Of a stretch of 64,000 bases of DNA, positions 62,701-64,000 are shown piece by piece. Origin of the DNA: Mycteria americana (lineage: Eukaryota; Chordata; Aves; Ciconiiformes; Ciconiidae); NCBI RefSeq assembly GCF_035582795.1, contig NC_134367.1:3908501-3972500 (forward strand), in the 5' to 3' direction. Made by a program: the position numbers and the translations under genes. Numbering within the stretch: position 1 is the stretch's first letter; each line of letters begins with the position of its first letter. The notes under the pieces are model-generated. The model was not told the origin of the DNA, did no database searches, and saw nothing but the letters and a program-made list of their open reading frames with translations.

Positions 62701-64000
62701 CTGGAGGGCCACCAGCAGCTGTGTGTTTTGAAGGCATGCTTTTCTAGCACACGTTTACCTTGGTGAACCAGCCCATGCCATGCTGAAACGGAAAGCTGGA
62801 CCCATTTTCAGCAGCAATAACTCATAGTTCAGTGCACCCAGCCGGCCAACACATGTGCTGCGAGTTGTCATTTACCCCACGACCATCCTAGCATGGCTCT
62901 AAACCAATTCATGGTCCTCTGGGGGACCCTGGCACAGTCTCAGCCTGGCTCTGTAGCCATAGGATGGTTGCAAATACCTTCCATTTATGACGGGGCAGTG
63001 GTGGGAAGACTGGTTGAATCATTTCTATTAAGCCATCGAACTGGCAGTCAGCCTATGCAAACTGAGCTGGTATCTAACTTTCCTGACAGCAACTCTGAGC
63101 CAAGATGTATTTGGCTCGCAATCAAAGTCTCCGGGCTGCTAGCATTATCTGCAAAGCAGTCAGTCCTAGCAGCCCCGACGGCTTCCCAGCCGTAGAGTCA
63201 CTCATGTCCTAATTTGATCAAATAGGCCAAGAAAGTACTATCGACGCTGTTTCTCAGTGGGGTGACAGACTCAGAGACAGGAAGAGTCACTTTCATCATG
63301 AGATGGCAAGTCTTGCTGGCTTGAGCAGAGAGCTCTTTTCTTCTGGCTTGCTTAAGTGTGCAGTGTTTCTCAACACCTGTGTTGAGAAGGGGATAAGAGT
63401 TGATCATAATATTTTCTCCGCATATAAAACCTTTTTGTCCTTGCTATATTTGCTTCTTCTTTCTCCCTCTCTGCTTTTTGTTTTTTGGTTCGTTTGTTTG
63501 TACTTACATCAGTTGCTTCAAGATCAAAACTACATTTTTCATTTTATTTTCTGGAATACACAGCCACTCTGTGCTTGAAGATGTTTACACATTTGCTTCT
63601 ATTTTTCAAAGCAAAAGTGTGACCACTGCGTTATTTTACTTTCAAGAGGAGCAGGACGGTGCGTGTGGATGAGCACGTTTGTTGTGGACACCTTGCAGTA
63701 GGCACATGCTCAAAAACCTTTTATGTCAGAGAAGCCGTGTGATAACAACTTTCTCAAGGAGGCAACAAGAGTTTGGGCGCATTGCTAATGCCAAACACTT
63801 GGAGATCCTGCAAGGGGAAGCCCTAACCATGCAAGCTATTTTAAGACTTCAAAGCATTCTCCCTTGTGACGGATCATCCTTTTTCCCATATGTAGGAGAG
63901 AGTGAGGCTTTGCTGAAACCTCTCATGGATCTCCAAGTTCCTCCTTGCAAGCCTGAAAGGAACTGCTCAGGGCTTCAGTTTACAAAGCTACGTTTGCTCC
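59798..64000 (+). other. BLK: BLK intron, truncated by window end
   Basis: No segment here encodes an SH3 ALYDY motif or any other kinase exon that I can see. The interval has A/T-rich low-complexity runs, for example T19 near 61516-61534 and a purine-rich (GA) run near 60419-60450. It is presumed intronic because the later BLK exons must lie further right. Confidence 0.5.

Noticed and set aside
59798-64000. Search for the BLK SH3 exon
   Set aside because: No ALYDY-type coding segment flanked by splice signals was found, so no further BLK exon is called.

Overview
The window is vertebrate nuclear DNA, almost certainly from a bird. It carries two multi-exon genes spread over tens of kilobases with canonical GT-AG splice sites. 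It also has a CR1-family LINE 3' end that terminates in the (ATTCTGTG)n octamer repeat typical of avian and reptilian CR1, an older CR1-like LINE relic, and otherwise low-repeat DNA. No bacterial-type operons, RNA genes or CRISPR arrays are visible.

Only two protein-coding genes can be supported, arranged head to head. FAM167A lies on the minus strand: its coding sequence is in two exons (24717-25103, then 14180-14443) separated by a 10.3 kb intron, and it encodes a complete 216-residue protein ending in the family's conserved C terminus. BLK, a Src-family B-cell tyrosine kinase, begins on the plus strand. Its first coding exon (57504-57605, the SH4/unique segment) is clear, and a 49-nt second coding exon (59749-59797) is likely; SH3, SH2 and kinase exons must lie beyond 64000. 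The order and orientation match the FAM167A-BLK-GATA4 block of human 8p23.1, so the 32 kb between the genes should hold both promoters and their shared control elements. Candidate sites are proposed at 33813 (FAM167A 5' exon donor) and 40340-40710 (BLK promoter and first exon), but neither is proven.

Layout: 1-11.9 kb is intergenic, with a CA/CG-rich tract, a decayed CR1-like LINE at 5.2-6.3 kb and several copies of an unnamed short inverted-repeat element. 11.98-14.18 kb is the proposed FAM167A 3' UTR. 14.2-25.3 kb is FAM167A. 25.3-57.5 kb is the divergent intergenic interval, with tandem duplications, two MIR-like SINE relics and more copies of the short element. 57.5-64 kb is the 5' part of BLK.

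The most interesting observation is a family of about 170-310 bp interspersed elements with imperfect terminal inverted repeats (ends like CAGWGGCTACATCTAT followed by CTAGTAAACTAAACAGC). At least ten old, diverged copies lie in both orientations across the window. I cannot assign it to a named family. It looks like a non-autonomous DNA transposon (MITE) that colonised this locus long ago.
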